Source: Methylomonas montana (GTDB lineage Bacteria > Pseudomonadota > Gammaproteobacteria > Methylococcales > Methylomonadaceae). Taken from it: a stretch of 64,000 bases of DNA. Position 1 is the first letter of the stretch. The number at the start of each line of letters is the position of its first letter. The stretch covers positions 3,286,001 to 3,350,000 of the forward strand of contig NZ_CP129884.1 in the NCBI RefSeq assembly GCF_030490285.1, given 5' to 3'. Shown one piece after another: positions 1-8,745 of this stretch. The notes under the pieces were generated by a model, which worked only from the letters and a program-made list of their open reading frames with translations, searched no databases and was not told the DNA's origin. A program made the position numbers and the translations under genes.

Positions 1-513
1 TTTATTTAACATATTTTTTCCTCTTTTAAGTAAGTAGTTCAAAGTGTTTTCAGAACAGTAGGGCGAGCCACTATCATTCTTAATATCAATAAGAAATATT
101 TATACCAATATTGGGTCTGTATTTAATCTCAACCAGTTAACAACCAATTCAATTCACATTGCGTAAAAAAAGACTGGTACTAAATACTAGCATAACAACT
201 GATTACCCGCCATTCTCCAGAACGACTGTAAAGTTTTTCGACGATAGTGTGCCGAATCACCATTTTGGCTAAAGATAAGCTTTCATACAAAATGAACTTG
301 GTATTTTGAACCAAAAGGAAATAGGGAGGGGGCAGATCACATTTTTTCTTCGGGTCCCTTTCTTTAGGTACTTTCTTTTGGCGACGTAAAAGAAAGTATT
401 TCGTCCGTCAGTGCGAAAACCGACTTTAAAAAACAGTCGTCCCGATAGCAACACGACAAACGGATGCAATAGCCAATTTCCGGGGTAACGTCCATTTGTT
501 AAATCCCAGACAC
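1..513. other. AT-rich non-coding region with a repeat-like segment
   Basis: This stretch is clearly more AT-rich than the rest of the window up to about base 300 and holds no credible gene. The part from about 270 to 541 can be read as a 90-codon minus-strand frame opening with GTG. That frame has low-complexity, Arg/Lys/Phe-rich content, contains two strong hairpins and lies directly behind pyk. It looks like an intergenic repeat of the kind methanotroph genomes carry in many copies, not a protein gene. This is recognition from memory of similar sequences, not a search. Confidence 0.5.
368..399. repeat. inverted repeat in intergenic repeat-like segment
   Basis: GTACTTTCTTTT at 368-379 is followed, after eight bases, by its reverse complement at 388-399, with one wobble at the outer end. 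The short imperfect palindrome lies in the segment downstream of pyk and is the likeliest core of a dispersed repeat unit. No function can be read from it. Confidence 0.55.
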
Positions 514-549
514 AAAAAGGGAAGTGTCGCTTGCGCAACACCTCCCTTT
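514..549 (-). terminator. Rho-independent terminator of gap-pyk
   Basis: Read on the minus strand just after the pyk stop codon, AAAGGGAGGTGTTGC pairs with GCGACACTTCCCTTT around a short GCAA-type loop with two mismatches. A run of T follows. Position, stem strength and T-tract make this the transcription end of the gap-pyk unit. Confidence 0.75.
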
Positions 550-571
550 CAGATCAACCGACTTTTAAAAC

Positions 572-2008
572 TTAATCTTCGGTCACGTTGATGACTTTCA
601 GCGAATTGGTTCCGCCGCTGGCGCCGGTTAAATCGCCTTTGGTTCGAATCAATGCATCGCCCGCTTTCACTACACCACGCGCTTTCAAAGCCTTAATCAG
701 GCTTTGAGTCACGCTGGCCGATTCCATCTTTTCCTTGGCAAACGGAATGGGGAACACTCCCTTGTACAGAGTCACTCGGCCCAAAGTACGCTCGCAACTG
801 CTGAATGCAAAGATAGGGATATCGGAGCTGATTCTGGACATCCACAGCGGCGTAGAACCCGACTCGGTCAGCGAGGCAATACCGGCGATTTCGGTATGAT
901 TCGCCATGTACATCGCAGACATCGCGATAGCCTCGTCGATACGCGAGAAATTATCGGTCATCCGGTGCATGGACTTGGTCACGCTCGGTTGTTTTTCGGT
1001 CTCCAGACAGATGCGCACCATAGCTTGCACGGTTTTAACCGGATGCTTGCCAGAGGCGGTTTCCGCAGACAACATGATCGCGTCGGTGCCGTCGACGATG
1101 GCGTTGGCGACGTCGAACACTTCCGCACGGGTTGGGATCGGATTTTCGATCATCGATTCCATCATCTGAGTCGCGGTGATCACGGCCCGGTTCAACTCGC
1201 GTGAACGTTGGATCAGCAGTTTTTGCGCCGCCGGCAGGTTGGCATCGCCGATTTCCACACCCAAGTCGCCGCGCGCCACCATGATGGCGTCGGATGCCAG
1301 AATGATTTCGTCGATGACTTCCATCGCTTCCGCGCGTTCCACCTTCGCAACCAAGCCGGCATAACAACCTTGCGCTTCCAGCAGACTACGGGCTTCGTTC
1401 ATGTCAGCCGCGGTACGTGGAAACGAAATCGCCACGTAATCGGCCTGAATCACCGCAATGGTTTTGATGTCTTCTTTGTCTTTATCCGTCAAAGCCGCCG
1501 CAGACAAGCCGCCGCCCAACAGGTTGATACCTTTGTTGTTGGACAAATCGCCACCCACCACGACTTTAGTGTTTACGCGGGTATTGTCGATGACATTAAC
1601 CACATCCAACACCACCCGACCGTCATCCAGCAACAGGCGGGTACCCGGCTTGACTTCGCGCGCCAATGGCTCGTAGCTGATGCCCACTTGCGTGTTGTCG
1701 CCATCCAGTTTGCCTAGATTGATATCCAAGGCAAAATCCTGACCTTCTTCCAGCCAGACTTTGTTTTCTTTAAAGCGCTCGATACGGATTTTCGGACCTT
1801 GTAAATCGGCCAGAATACCGACGCGGCGCCCGGTTTGTTTGCTGATTGCTCTGACCCGGTTGGCGCGATCGATATGATCCTGCGCCGAGCCGTGCGAGAA
1901 ATTCAAGCGGACAACATCGATACCGGCTTCGAACAAATCCTCGAGTACGCCGGGTTTGTCCGTGGCAGGTCCCAGCGTAGCTAGGATTTTGGTTCTACGT
2001 AACAGCAT
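572..2008 (-). CDS. pyk: pyruvate kinase
   Basis: Converts phosphoenolpyruvate and ADP to pyruvate and ATP, the last step of glycolysis, in the cytoplasm. The 478-residue length is normal for the family. The N-terminus has the TKILATLGPA strand and NFSHG. DLQGPKIRI lies near residue 70, the catalytic lysine in AKVERAE near 221, and the metal-binding VARGDLGVE block near 245. TQMMESM and PTRAEVFDVANA follow, then a C-terminal regulatory domain. The start is ATG with AAGGGA seven bases upstream. It begins nine bases after the gap stop codon, so both genes should share one mRNA. It is the second gene of a two-gene glycolytic operon that ends at the hairpin 514-549. Confidence 0.97.
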   Translation of the reverse strand: MLLRRTKILATLGPATDKPGVLEDLFEAGIDVVRLNFSHGSAQDHIDRANRVRAISKQTGRRVGILADLQGPKIRIERFKENKVWLEEGQDFALDINLGKLDGDNTQVGISYEPLAREVKPGTRLLLDDGRVVLDVVNVIDNTRVNTKVVVGGDLSNNKGINLLGGGLSAAALTDKDKEDIKTIAVIQADYVAISFPRTAADMNEARSLLEAQGCYAGLVAKVERAEAMEVIDEIILASDAIMVARGDLGVEIGDANLPAAQKLLIQRSRELNRAVITATQMMESMIENPIPTRAEVFDVANAIVDGTDAIMLSAETASGKHPVKTVQAMVRICLETEKQPSVTKSMHRMTDNFSRIDEAIAMSAMYMANHTEIAGIASLTESGSTPLWMSRISSDIPIFAFSSCERTLGRVTLYKGVFPIPFAKEKMESASVTQSLIKALKARGVVKAGDALIRTKGDLTGASGGTNSLKVINVTED

Positions 2009-2017
2009 GTAATCCCT

Positions 2018-3031
2018 TTATTTGGCGTTGAATAATGCAACGGTAGTGTCAAGCATACGGTTTGAGAAACCCCATTCGTTATCGTACCAAGACAGCACTT
2101 TCACGAAGTTGCCGCCGGTCACTTTAGTCAAGGATGACTCGTAGATAGATGAATGTGGATTGTGATTGAAATCAGAAGACACCAATGGCTCGTCGTTGAT
2201 TGCCAGGATACCTTTCAAGGAACCGGCAGCTGCTTCACGCAAAATGCCATCGATTTCTTCTTTTGTGGTGTTGCGTGAGGCCTGGAAGCACAAATCCACC
2301 ACAGAAACATTGATGGTAGGTACGCGCATTGCAAAACCGTCCAGTTTGCCTTTCATTTCCGGCAATACCAAACCTACCGCGGCAGCGGCACCGGTTTTGG
2401 TGGGGATCATGGATTGAGTCGCGGAACGGGCACGGTGCAAGTCGCTGTGATACACGTCAGTCAACACCTGGTCGTTGGTGTATGAGTGGATAGTGGTCAT
2501 CAAACCGTGATCCACACCAATGGTATCCATCAATGGTTTAACCAGTGGCGCCAAGCAGTTAGTGGTGCAAGACGCATTGGAGATAACGGTATCGGATGCT
2601 TTCAGGCTGGTGTGATTGACACCGTAAACCACGGTGGCGTCGACATCGGCACCGCCTGGCGCTGAGATAATGACTTTTTTCGCGCCGGCGGTAATGTGAG
2701 CAGAAGCTTTGGCTTTGCTGGTGAAGAAACCGGTACACTCGTGAACCACGTCGATACCCAGCTCAGCCCAAGGCAATTTAGCCGGATCTCTTTCAGCCAA
2801 AACACGGATTCTATCGCCATTGACCACAATGTAATCGCCGTCAACAGACACTTCGAAAGGGAATTTACCATGCACGGTATCGTATTTGGTCAAGTGTGCA
2901 TTGGTTTTGGAATCGCCCAAATCGTTGATCGCGACGATCTGAATCTCGCTAGTGCGACCAGATTCGTACAAAGCGCGCAAGACATTGCGACCGATACGAC
3001 CATAACCGTTAATTGCAACTTTAATTGCCAT
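2018..3031 (-). CDS. gap: glyceraldehyde-3-phosphate dehydrogenase, type I
   Basis: Catalyses phosphorylating oxidation of glyceraldehyde 3-phosphate to 1,3-bisphosphoglycerate. The 337-residue protein opens with the Rossmann motif INGYGRIGR. The catalytic cysteine is C155 in SNASCTTNC and the base is H182 in TIHSYTNDQ. The carboxy end [13 protein letters not shown] is typical. The residue after the second beta strand is Asp (AINDLGD), which favours NAD over NADP. This is a family rule, not a test. GGAG lies nine bases before the ATG. It is the first gene of the unit with pyk, behind an extended -10 promoter near 3101. Confidence 0.97.
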   Translation of the reverse strand: MAIKVAINGYGRIGRNVLRALYESGRTSEIQIVAINDLGDSKTNAHLTKYDTVHGKFPFEVSVDGDYIVVNGDRIRVLAERDPAKLPWAELGIDVVHECTGFFTSKAKASAHITAGAKKVIISAPGGADVDATVVYGVNHTSLKASDTVISNASCTTNCLAPLVKPLMDTIGVDHGLMTTIHSYTNDQVLTDVYHSDLHRARSATQSMIPTKTGAAAAVGLVLPEMKGKLDGFAMRVPTINVSVVDLCFQASRNTTKEEIDGILREAAAGSLKGILAINDEPLVSSDFNHNPHSSIYESSLTKVTGGNFVKVLSWYDNEWGFSNRMLDTTVALFNAK

Positions 3032-3100
3032 AGAGTTTTCTCCGGGATGAGTGTGAAAGACTTGCGTCGAGATGTGCCGAAAGCACCAAAAATAGACTGG

Positions 3101-3109
3101 ATTGTAGCA
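3101..3109 (-). promoter_or_regulatory. candidate extended -10 promoter of gap-pyk
   Basis: The minus strand reads TGCTACAAT, an extended -10 element with a five-of-six TATAAT match. TAGACG lies about 18 bases upstream as a weak -35. Transcription would start about 60 bases before the gap ATG. Assigned by eye only. Confidence 0.45.
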
Positions 3110-3297
3110 AAAACCAGCATTCTACGTCTACCGTCGCCATACGCTTAAACCTGCCGAGCCGCTAATCGGTTGTCAACAATCATCGCCAACAGGACTTTCC
3201 TGACCACTTGCCGCCTATTTCCATCGGCTCGCCGAAAAATAGCGTGGCCCAACTACGGTACAATAAGCGCCTATCCAGATATATAGAGACACAAAAT

Positions 3298-4203
3298 ATG
3301 CAAATTCAATGGTATCCCGGCCATATGCACAAGGCCAGCAAGGAGATCAAGTACGCCTTGCCTGACATCGATTTGCTGATAGAAATCCTCGACGCCCGCA
3401 TCCCATACAGCAGCCAAAACCCGATGCTGGCCGGTTTGCGCGGCGACAAACCCACCATCCGCGTGCTCAGCAAAACCGATTTGGCCGATCCCGACCTGAC
3501 CCGAGAATGGCAAGCTTATTTGGAACGGGAACAAGCGGTGAAAACTTTGGCCGTCACCACGCAACAGCCGGAAAAAATCAAACAGATTATCGACTTGTGC
3601 GCCAAGATGCTGCCGGAGAAAACCGCAGCCAATAAGGTGATCCGTACCATGATCATGGGCATCCCCAATGTCGGCAAGTCCACCATCATCAATGTGCTGG
3701 CCGGCCGCACCATCGCCAAAACCGGCAACGAACCGGCCGTCACCAAGCAACAGCAGCGCATCAATCTGCCCAACAACATCGTGTTATCCGACACGCCCGG
3801 CGTGCTATGGCCGAATGTGGAAAATCGCCACAGCGGTTACCGGCTGGCGGTGACCGGCGCGATCAAGGATACCGCGTTTCAACATGACGACATTGCCCTG
3901 TACGCCCTGGAATACTTGACTAAAGCCTACCCGAGCCTGATCCAGCGACGTTATCAACTGGAAACCTTGCCCGGCGAAGCATTGAACTTGCTGCAAGCCA
4001 TCGGCGCCAAGCGCGGTTGCTTGCGTAGCGGCGGTATAGTCGAACTGGACAAGGCCGCTAAATTGCTATTGAACGAACTCCGCGCCGGCACCTTGGGCCA
4101 AATCACACTGGAAACCCCGGAGATGATAGAAGCGGAAATGGTGGAACTGGCCACGATTCGCGAGGAAAAAGCGACCAGGAAAGTAGCGAGAAAGCGGCGT
4201 TAG
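3298..4203 (+). CDS. circularly permuted ribosome-biogenesis GTPase, YlqF/RbgA family
   Basis: A 301-residue GTPase with G motifs in permuted order: G4 as SKTDL near residue 58, then G1 as GIPNVGKST near 118, then G3 as DTPG. That order and the opening IQWYPGHM with early basic residues are diagnostic of YlqF/RbgA, which acts in large-subunit ribosome assembly in Bacillus. The proteobacterial role is less defined. An upstream in-frame codon at 3208 exists, but the family start WYPGHM and the poor upstream sequence favour ATG at 3298. The C-terminus is strongly basic, fitting RNA contact. Its stop overlaps that of the convergent nadA by a few bases. Confidence 0.9.
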   Translation: MQIQWYPGHMHKASKEIKYALPDIDLLIEILDARIPYSSQNPMLAGLRGDKPTIRVLSKTDLADPDLTREWQAYLEREQAVKTLAVTTQQPEKIKQIIDLCAKMLPEKTAANKVIRTMIMGIPNVGKSTIINVLAGRTIAKTGNEPAVTKQQQRINLPNNIVLSDTPGVLWPNVENRHSGYRLAVTGAIKDTAFQHDDIALYALEYLTKAYPSLIQRRYQLETLPGEALNLLQAIGAKRGCLRSGGIVELDKAAKLLLNELRAGTLGQITLETPEMIEAEMVELATIREEKATRKVARKRR

Positions 4204-5297
4204 GACGCCAGCAACATATTATCCAGCGCCTTTTTCGCCAGCGCCGCCTGCTCGGCAGGCACGGAGACTTGATTGACCACATGGCCCGCAGCCAGATTTT
4301 CCAGCACCCAGCACAAATGCTGCGGATCGGTGCGGAACATCGTCGAACACATGCTTAAGGTCGGCGCCATGAAATGTACACTTTTGCCTTGGGCTTTGCA
4401 TTCCTGAGCCAGACGGTTGACCAGATTCAATTCGGTCGCCACCAGCCAACGGGTATTAGGGGCTGCCTCGCGGACTATTTTCAGAATCATCTCGGTGGAA
4501 CCGATGTAATCCGATTTTTCACACACTTCAAAGCAGGCTTCTGGGTGGGAAATCACGATGGTTTCCGGGTGTTTTTCCTTGAACGCATCGATCTGCTCCG
4601 GCTGAAACGCCTGATGTACCGAACAATAGCCTTTCCATAGAATGATCTTGGCGTCGCGGATTTGCTGTTCAGTCAAGCCGCCCATGGGTTTGTTGAAATC
4701 CCATGTGACCATCTGTTCCAGCGGAATACCCATCCGATATCCGGTGTTGCGCCCCAGATGCTGATCGGGGAAGAACAGCACTTTTTCGCGTTTCGCGAAG
4801 CTCCAGTTCAGGATTTTCTCGGCATTCGACGAGGTGCAGACGATGCCGTCATGCTGGCCGCAAAACGCTTTCAAATCGGCGGCGGAGTTAATGTAAGTCA
4901 CCGGCGTCACGGCGTTTTCCACGTCGATCACTGTCGCCAGCTCGTCCCAGCATTGCTGCACCTTCACTTTATTGGCCATATCGGCCATCGAGCATCCGGC
5001 AGCCATGTCCGGCAAAATGGCTATCTGCTCCGGACGCGACAGAATATCGGCCACCTCGGCCATGAAATGCACGCCACAAAACACGATGTATTCGGCTTCC
5101 GATTGCGCGGCTTCCCGCGACAGCTTCAGCGAATCGCCGTAAATGTCGGCATGTTTAAATACTTCATCACGTTGATAATGATGACCAAGCACGATGCAAC
5201 GCTTGCCGAGCTTAGCCTTGGCCGCCGCGATGCGGGCATCGCATTCGGCATCATCCAGCAACGCATAATCGTGAATTGGTAAGGCGGTGGTAGTCAT
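4200..5297 (-). CDS. nadA: quinolinate synthase A
   Basis: Condenses iminoaspartate with dihydroxyacetone phosphate to quinolinate in de novo NAD synthesis, using an oxygen-sensitive [4Fe-4S] cluster. The 365 residues match the long proteobacterial form. Candidate cluster cysteines are those in VFCGVHFMAE, in GYCSVHQ and in the CSTMFRTDPQHLC region near the C-terminus. HHYQRDEV near the N-terminus is the usual substrate-site block. AGG lies eight bases before the ATG. nadB and nadC are not in this window, so the gene stands alone. It faces the YlqF-type gene end to end with overlapping stop codons and no room for a classical terminator. Confidence 0.96.
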   Translation of the reverse strand: MTTTALPIHDYALLDDAECDARIAAAKAKLGKRCIVLGHHYQRDEVFKHADIYGDSLKLSREAAQSEAEYIVFCGVHFMAEVADILSRPEQIAILPDMAAGCSMADMANKVKVQQCWDELATVIDVENAVTPVTYINSAADLKAFCGQHDGIVCTSSNAEKILNWSFAKREKVLFFPDQHLGRNTGYRMGIPLEQMVTWDFNKPMGGLTEQQIRDAKIILWKGYCSVHQAFQPEQIDAFKEKHPETIVISHPEACFEVCEKSDYIGSTEMILKIVREAAPNTRWLVATELNLVNRLAQECKAQGKSVHFMAPTLSMCSTMFRTDPQHLCWVLENLAAGHVVNQVSVPAEQAALAKKALDNMLLAS

Positions 5298-5548
5298 ATT
5301 TAACCTAAAAACAAGATAAACAGCGGATTGTTAATCACGCAATCTCGAGAACGTAAATGCATAAAACAAAATCGGTCATGCGGCAGCCGGAGCCGGAAAC
5401 CATGAAAAAGTTCCGAACCGCCTGCCAAATCGACATCTCTCGCGGACAAAACAATTAAATCGGGACTCTTCAGCCGATTTCAAGTCACAGATCCATGTCG
5501 GACAAAGTCCTGAAAGCGGCTTGTGAGTAATAGCTAAGTAGCCGGCAC

Positions 5549-6745
5549 CTAAAAATTGGTAACTACCTGCGGGCTGGTGTCTGCATCGTAATCAACACCT
5601 TCCAGACCAAAACCGAACAGTTTCAGGAAATCGTCGCTGTAGGCTTGGTAATCGGTAATCTGCATCAGATTGTCCTCGGCAACCTGCGGCCAGATCGCTT
5701 CCACCTTGGCCTGTACCGCAGGATCCAATTCTTTCTCGTCGACGCGATACCGATTGGCCTGATCCAGTCGCGGCTGTTTGCTGTATAAACATTCGGTAAA
5801 CAAGCGCTGGATTTGTTCGATGCAATGCTCGTTTGTGCCATTTTCCTTCATCACCTTGATCAAAATGGACAAGTACAAGGGCATCAACGGAATCGCCGAA
5901 CTGGCTTGGGTCACCAAGGCTTTCAGCACAGCGACATGCGCGCCGCCATTTAAAGCTTGCAGACTATCATTGATAGCGAGCGCTGCGCGATCCAGATCTT
6001 CCTTGGCCTTGCCGATCGTCGCCTGACCGTAGATCGGCCAGGTCAATTTGTCGCCCAGATAGGTGTAGGCCACGGTTTGCACGCCATCCGCCAATAAATC
6101 GGCTTGTTTCAATGCGTCTATCCACAACTCCCAATCCTCGCCGCCCATCACTTTGACGGTGTTGGCGATTTCTTCGTCGGAAGCCGGCTCAAGCGTAATA
6201 TCGTTGATTTTAAGGGTATCGGTATTCAAATTTTTCGAGGTGTGTGCATGACCGATGGGCTTTAACACCGAAGCATAGACCTGGCCAGTGACCGGGTCGG
6301 TACGGCGCGGTGACGCCAGACTGTACACCACCAAATCGACCTTACCCATGTCGCTTTTCAGCCGCTCGATGACCTGATTTTTCACCTCCGTGGAAAAAGC
6401 ATCGCCATTGATGGTATAGGCATACAAGCCTTCGGCGGCAGCCGCTTCGTGAAATGCCGAAGTATTGTAATAACCGGCCGACGCAGTTTTATCTGTCGGC
6501 GGTTTTTCAAAGCAAACCCCCAAGCTACTCGCACCGCCCCCAAAGGCCGCGGTGATTCGCGAAGCCAGGCCATAGCCGGTCGAACAACCAATCACCAATA
6601 CATTTTTAGGGCCGGCAATCCCGGTTTTTTCGGTTACGCTGCCTTGCGCTTTGGTATAGGCGATTTGCTCTTTCACGTGAGCCGCGCAACCTTGTGGATG
6701 GGCGTTGGTGCAAATGAAACCGCGAACTTTTGGCTTAATAATCAT
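5549..6745 (-). CDS. fabV: trans-2-enoyl-ACP/CoA reductase, FabV type
   Basis: NADH-dependent reduction of trans-2-enoyl thioesters, the last step of each fatty-acid elongation round. The 398-residue length and opening IIKPKVRGFICTNAHP are characteristic of FabV, which is longer than FabI. The nucleotide site GCSTGYGLASR follows near residue 55. The active-site Y-x8-K is visible as the tyrosine of IYGQATIGKAK with the lysine nine residues on. The YSLASPRRTDP block is typical. AGGA lies upstream of the ATG. FabV enzymes of other bacteria tolerate triclosan, which could hold here but is inferred. The gene stands alone, with about 110 bases to the lipoprotein gene. Confidence 0.95.
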   Translation of the reverse strand: MIIKPKVRGFICTNAHPQGCAAHVKEQIAYTKAQGSVTEKTGIAGPKNVLVIGCSTGYGLASRITAAFGGGASSLGVCFEKPPTDKTASAGYYNTSAFHEAAAAEGLYAYTINGDAFSTEVKNQVIERLKSDMGKVDLVVYSLASPRRTDPVTGQVYASVLKPIGHAHTSKNLNTDTLKINDITLEPASDEEIANTVKVMGGEDWELWIDALKQADLLADGVQTVAYTYLGDKLTWPIYGQATIGKAKEDLDRAALAINDSLQALNGGAHVAVLKALVTQASSAIPLMPLYLSILIKVMKENGTNEHCIEQIQRLFTECLYSKQPRLDQANRYRVDEKELDPAVQAKVEAIWPQVAEDNLMQITDYQAYSDDFLKLFGFGLEGVDYDADTSPQVVTNF

Positions 6746-6860
6746 CGAGCAATCCTGTGATAAATCTAATTATTGTTGAGAGTAAATATGTCTCGCGAAG
6801 CGATGACAGATGATAAGCAGCGGCAAACAGCCTTTAATTCGGCTTGGCCCGCCGTTTAAA

Positions 6861-7433
6861 TTAATATAAAGCGCGCTCAAGCAGACTCATTGCGCCAGCG
6901 CCGCTTTGGTTTTGCACATACTGCAACACCACCGGCACAAACTGGCTGACCATAGACGGACTCATCCCCAGCGACTGAAACGAGCCAGCCAAGGCCGCCA
7001 AGCCGCCGAGTTGGCCGCCCATCAAGGTTCCGGCCGCGCCGAGCAAGGCGGACGATTCCGATTGTGCAACCCGTTGCGGCACTGCCGACAGGTATTGATC
7101 CATGCCCGGCACACTATTGCCCAGCTGCGAAAAATCGCCTGGGTTCATGCGTTGCTGCGCCACCGAGAAGATCGAGCCTACCCCGCCCAAGGCCTGTTGC
7201 GGGCTGATGCCCAGTTGCCCGACCAGAATATTGACCAAACCCAGCTCGGCCGATACCCCAGCACCGTTAGCTAAGGGATTGGTCGAACCCGCCCCGTAAT
7301 ACGGCGCTGCTGGGGCGCTGCCAGCTTGCGGCATACCCAATGCGAATGTCTGTCCGGTATAGGGCTGCTGCGCCGCGCAACCGGCTATGCTTAACATCGC
7401 GCCGACTGCTGCAAAACTCATCAAATATTTCAT
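6861..7433 (-). CDS. DUF2780-type lipoprotein of unknown function
   Basis: A 190-residue exported protein. From ATG at 7433 it begins MKYLMSFAAVGAMLSIAGC, a lipoprotein signal with lipobox IAGC, so the mature protein should be lipid-anchored at the cysteine. The rest is Gly/Ala/Gln-rich. A segment LVNILVGQLGISPQQALGG followed by a VPGMDQYLSAVP stretch resembles DUF2780 (the VcgC/VcgE family), whose function is unknown. An upstream in-frame start at 7478 would bury the signal peptide and is rejected. It stands alone between fabV and the ZIP transporter. The role is not known. Confidence 0.75.
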   Translation of the reverse strand: MKYLMSFAAVGAMLSIAGCAAQQPYTGQTFALGMPQAGSAPAAPYYGAGSTNPLANGAGVSAELGLVNILVGQLGISPQQALGGVGSIFSVAQQRMNPGDFSQLGNSVPGMDQYLSAVPQRVAQSESSALLGAAGTLMGGQLGGLAALAGSFQSLGMSPSMVSQFVPVVLQYVQNQSGAGAMSLLERALY

Positions 7434-7686
7434 ATGCTTAATACTCCAGCTAAAAATCAATCTTGAAAACGCGCACAATCCAATCGCGGCAAACTAACGA
7501 TTTGTCGGCACATCCGAGTTACGCGGACTTTAAATCCAAATACCTCACCGACACAATCGCATCGCTTAAAAACGCGCATCGCGAATTTCCCGCCGCTTTC
7601 CAATATAAATCCACAGGATTACGACTATGGTAGACATCGCTCCGGCAAACATTATCCGGAAACATCGGCTATTTTACCGAATTAAG

Positions 7687-7692
7687 TATAAT
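7687..7692 (+). promoter_or_regulatory. candidate -10 of the ZIP transporter gene
   Basis: TATAAT lies 37 bases before the chosen ATG at 7729. The 17-base-spaced -35 is poor. This supports the downstream start, since an upstream in-frame ATG at 7627 would precede the promoter. Confidence 0.4.
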
Positions 7693-7728
7693 CGCGGCTT
7701 TCGCCACATCATCGAAAGGGTAAAAAAC

Positions 7729-8658
7729 ATGCTGAATATTCAAAAAACTTTCGAAGATTACTATCTTCGATTACAGGCCCATCCCAAATATCTGCAAGTG
7801 ATGACTTTGCCGCTATTGCAGCGCTGGGGCGTATTTATCGGCTTGTTCCTGGCATCGCAAATTCTGGTATTCGGCAGCCTTTATCTAATTTTCGACAAGG
7901 TGGTGGTGATCGGTTTTCTGGCGAGCGTATTGGCCGGCTTAGCCACCGGCATCGGCGCCTTACCGGCCTTATTTTTTAAAAACATTTCCGACCGGCTGTT
8001 TAATGGCTTATTGGGCGCGGCGGCCGGTGTAATGCTGGCGGCCACGGCATTTTCTTTACTGGTGCCCGGCATGGATTTCGGCGAACAAGTCTGGCCCGGC
8101 AAAGGCCTGTGGATCGTTTCGGCCGGCATGATGATCGGCGCGCTGTTTTTGCACTTTGCCGACAGCCGGTTGCCGCATTTGCATTTTGACACAGTTAGCG
8201 ATCATTCCCTGGATTCGCTACAAAAAATCTCGCTATTTATCATCGCCATCACCATCCACAATTTTCCGGAAGGCATGTCGGTGGGTGTCAGTTTTGGTTC
8301 CGGCGACATGAAAAACGGCTTGGTGTTGTCGATTGCGATTGCCTTGCAAAACTTGCCGGAAGGTCTGGCGGTGGCCTTGCCGCTGGTCGGGTTGGGTTAT
8401 AACAAATGGAAAGCAGTCGGCCTTGCCACCCTCACCGGCCTGGTAGAACCAGTCGGCGGTTTGCTGGGCATTACCATGGTCACGCTGTTTGCCTCGATAT
8501 TGCCGATCGCGATGGGTTTTGCCGCCGGCGCGATGCTGTTCGTGATCAGCGAGGAAATTATCCCGGAAACTCACTCCAAAGGCCGTTCCAGAATCGCCAC
8601 TTTTTCATTGATGATAGGCTTCATCATCATGATGATACTGGACAAGATATTGACTTAG
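7729..8658 (+). CDS. ZIP family divalent metal transporter, GufA-like
   Basis: An inner-membrane carrier of 309 residues with about eight predicted membrane helices. The metal-site helices are clear: HNFPEGMSVGVSFG in TM4 and QNLPEGLAVALPL in TM5. The Q-N-x-P-E-G form in TM5 is typical of the GufA subgroup. Substrates in this family are Zn, Fe or Mn, and nothing here decides which. The start at 7729 has AAAGGG ten bases upstream and lies behind a TATAAT box. The next gene, a GDT1-type Mn/Ca exchanger, lies on the same strand after an inverted repeat. Together they may set cytoplasmic metal levels (inference). Confidence 0.88.
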   Translation: MLNIQKTFEDYYLRLQAHPKYLQVMTLPLLQRWGVFIGLFLASQILVFGSLYLIFDKVVVIGFLASVLAGLATGIGALPALFFKNISDRLFNGLLGAAAGVMLAATAFSLLVPGMDFGEQVWPGKGLWIVSAGMMIGALFLHFADSRLPHLHFDTVSDHSLDSLQKISLFIIAITIHNFPEGMSVGVSFGSGDMKNGLVLSIAIALQNLPEGLAVALPLVGLGYNKWKAVGLATLTGLVEPVGGLLGITMVTLFASILPIAMGFAAGAMLFVISEEIIPETHSKGRSRIATFSLMIGFIIMMILDKILT

Positions 8659-8670
8659 AAACTCACAACA

Positions 8671-8732
8671 GGCGAAAGATAAAAGGTGAAAGTCTAAAAC
8701 GCCTTCTACACTTTCATCTGCCATCTTTCGTC
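8671..8732. repeat. large inverted repeat between two metal transporter genes
   Basis: The 23 bases at 8671-8693 are repeated inverted at 8710-8732 with about 20 matches, around a 16-base spacer. The arms consist of GAAAGAT/GTGAAAG-like units. The RNA would fold into a strong hairpin ending 13 bases before the ATG of the next gene, but no T-run follows on the plus strand. It may be a dispersed repeat, an attenuating structure or a processing site. Confidence 0.7.
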
Positions 8733-8745
8733 TACAACATCGCGT

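Noticed and set aside
269..541. 90-codon frame as a protein gene
   Set aside because: It contains the pyk terminator stem at its start and an internal palindrome, and lacks a ribosome site. Non-coding repeat is more likely.
4662..5282. 206-codon open frame antisense to nadA
   Set aside because: It lies fully inside nadA, has His-rich random content and no family similarity.
7434..7728. yybP-ykoY manganese riboswitch before the metal genes
   Set aside because: I searched by eye for the paired loop motifs before the ZIP and GDT1 genes. They are not present.
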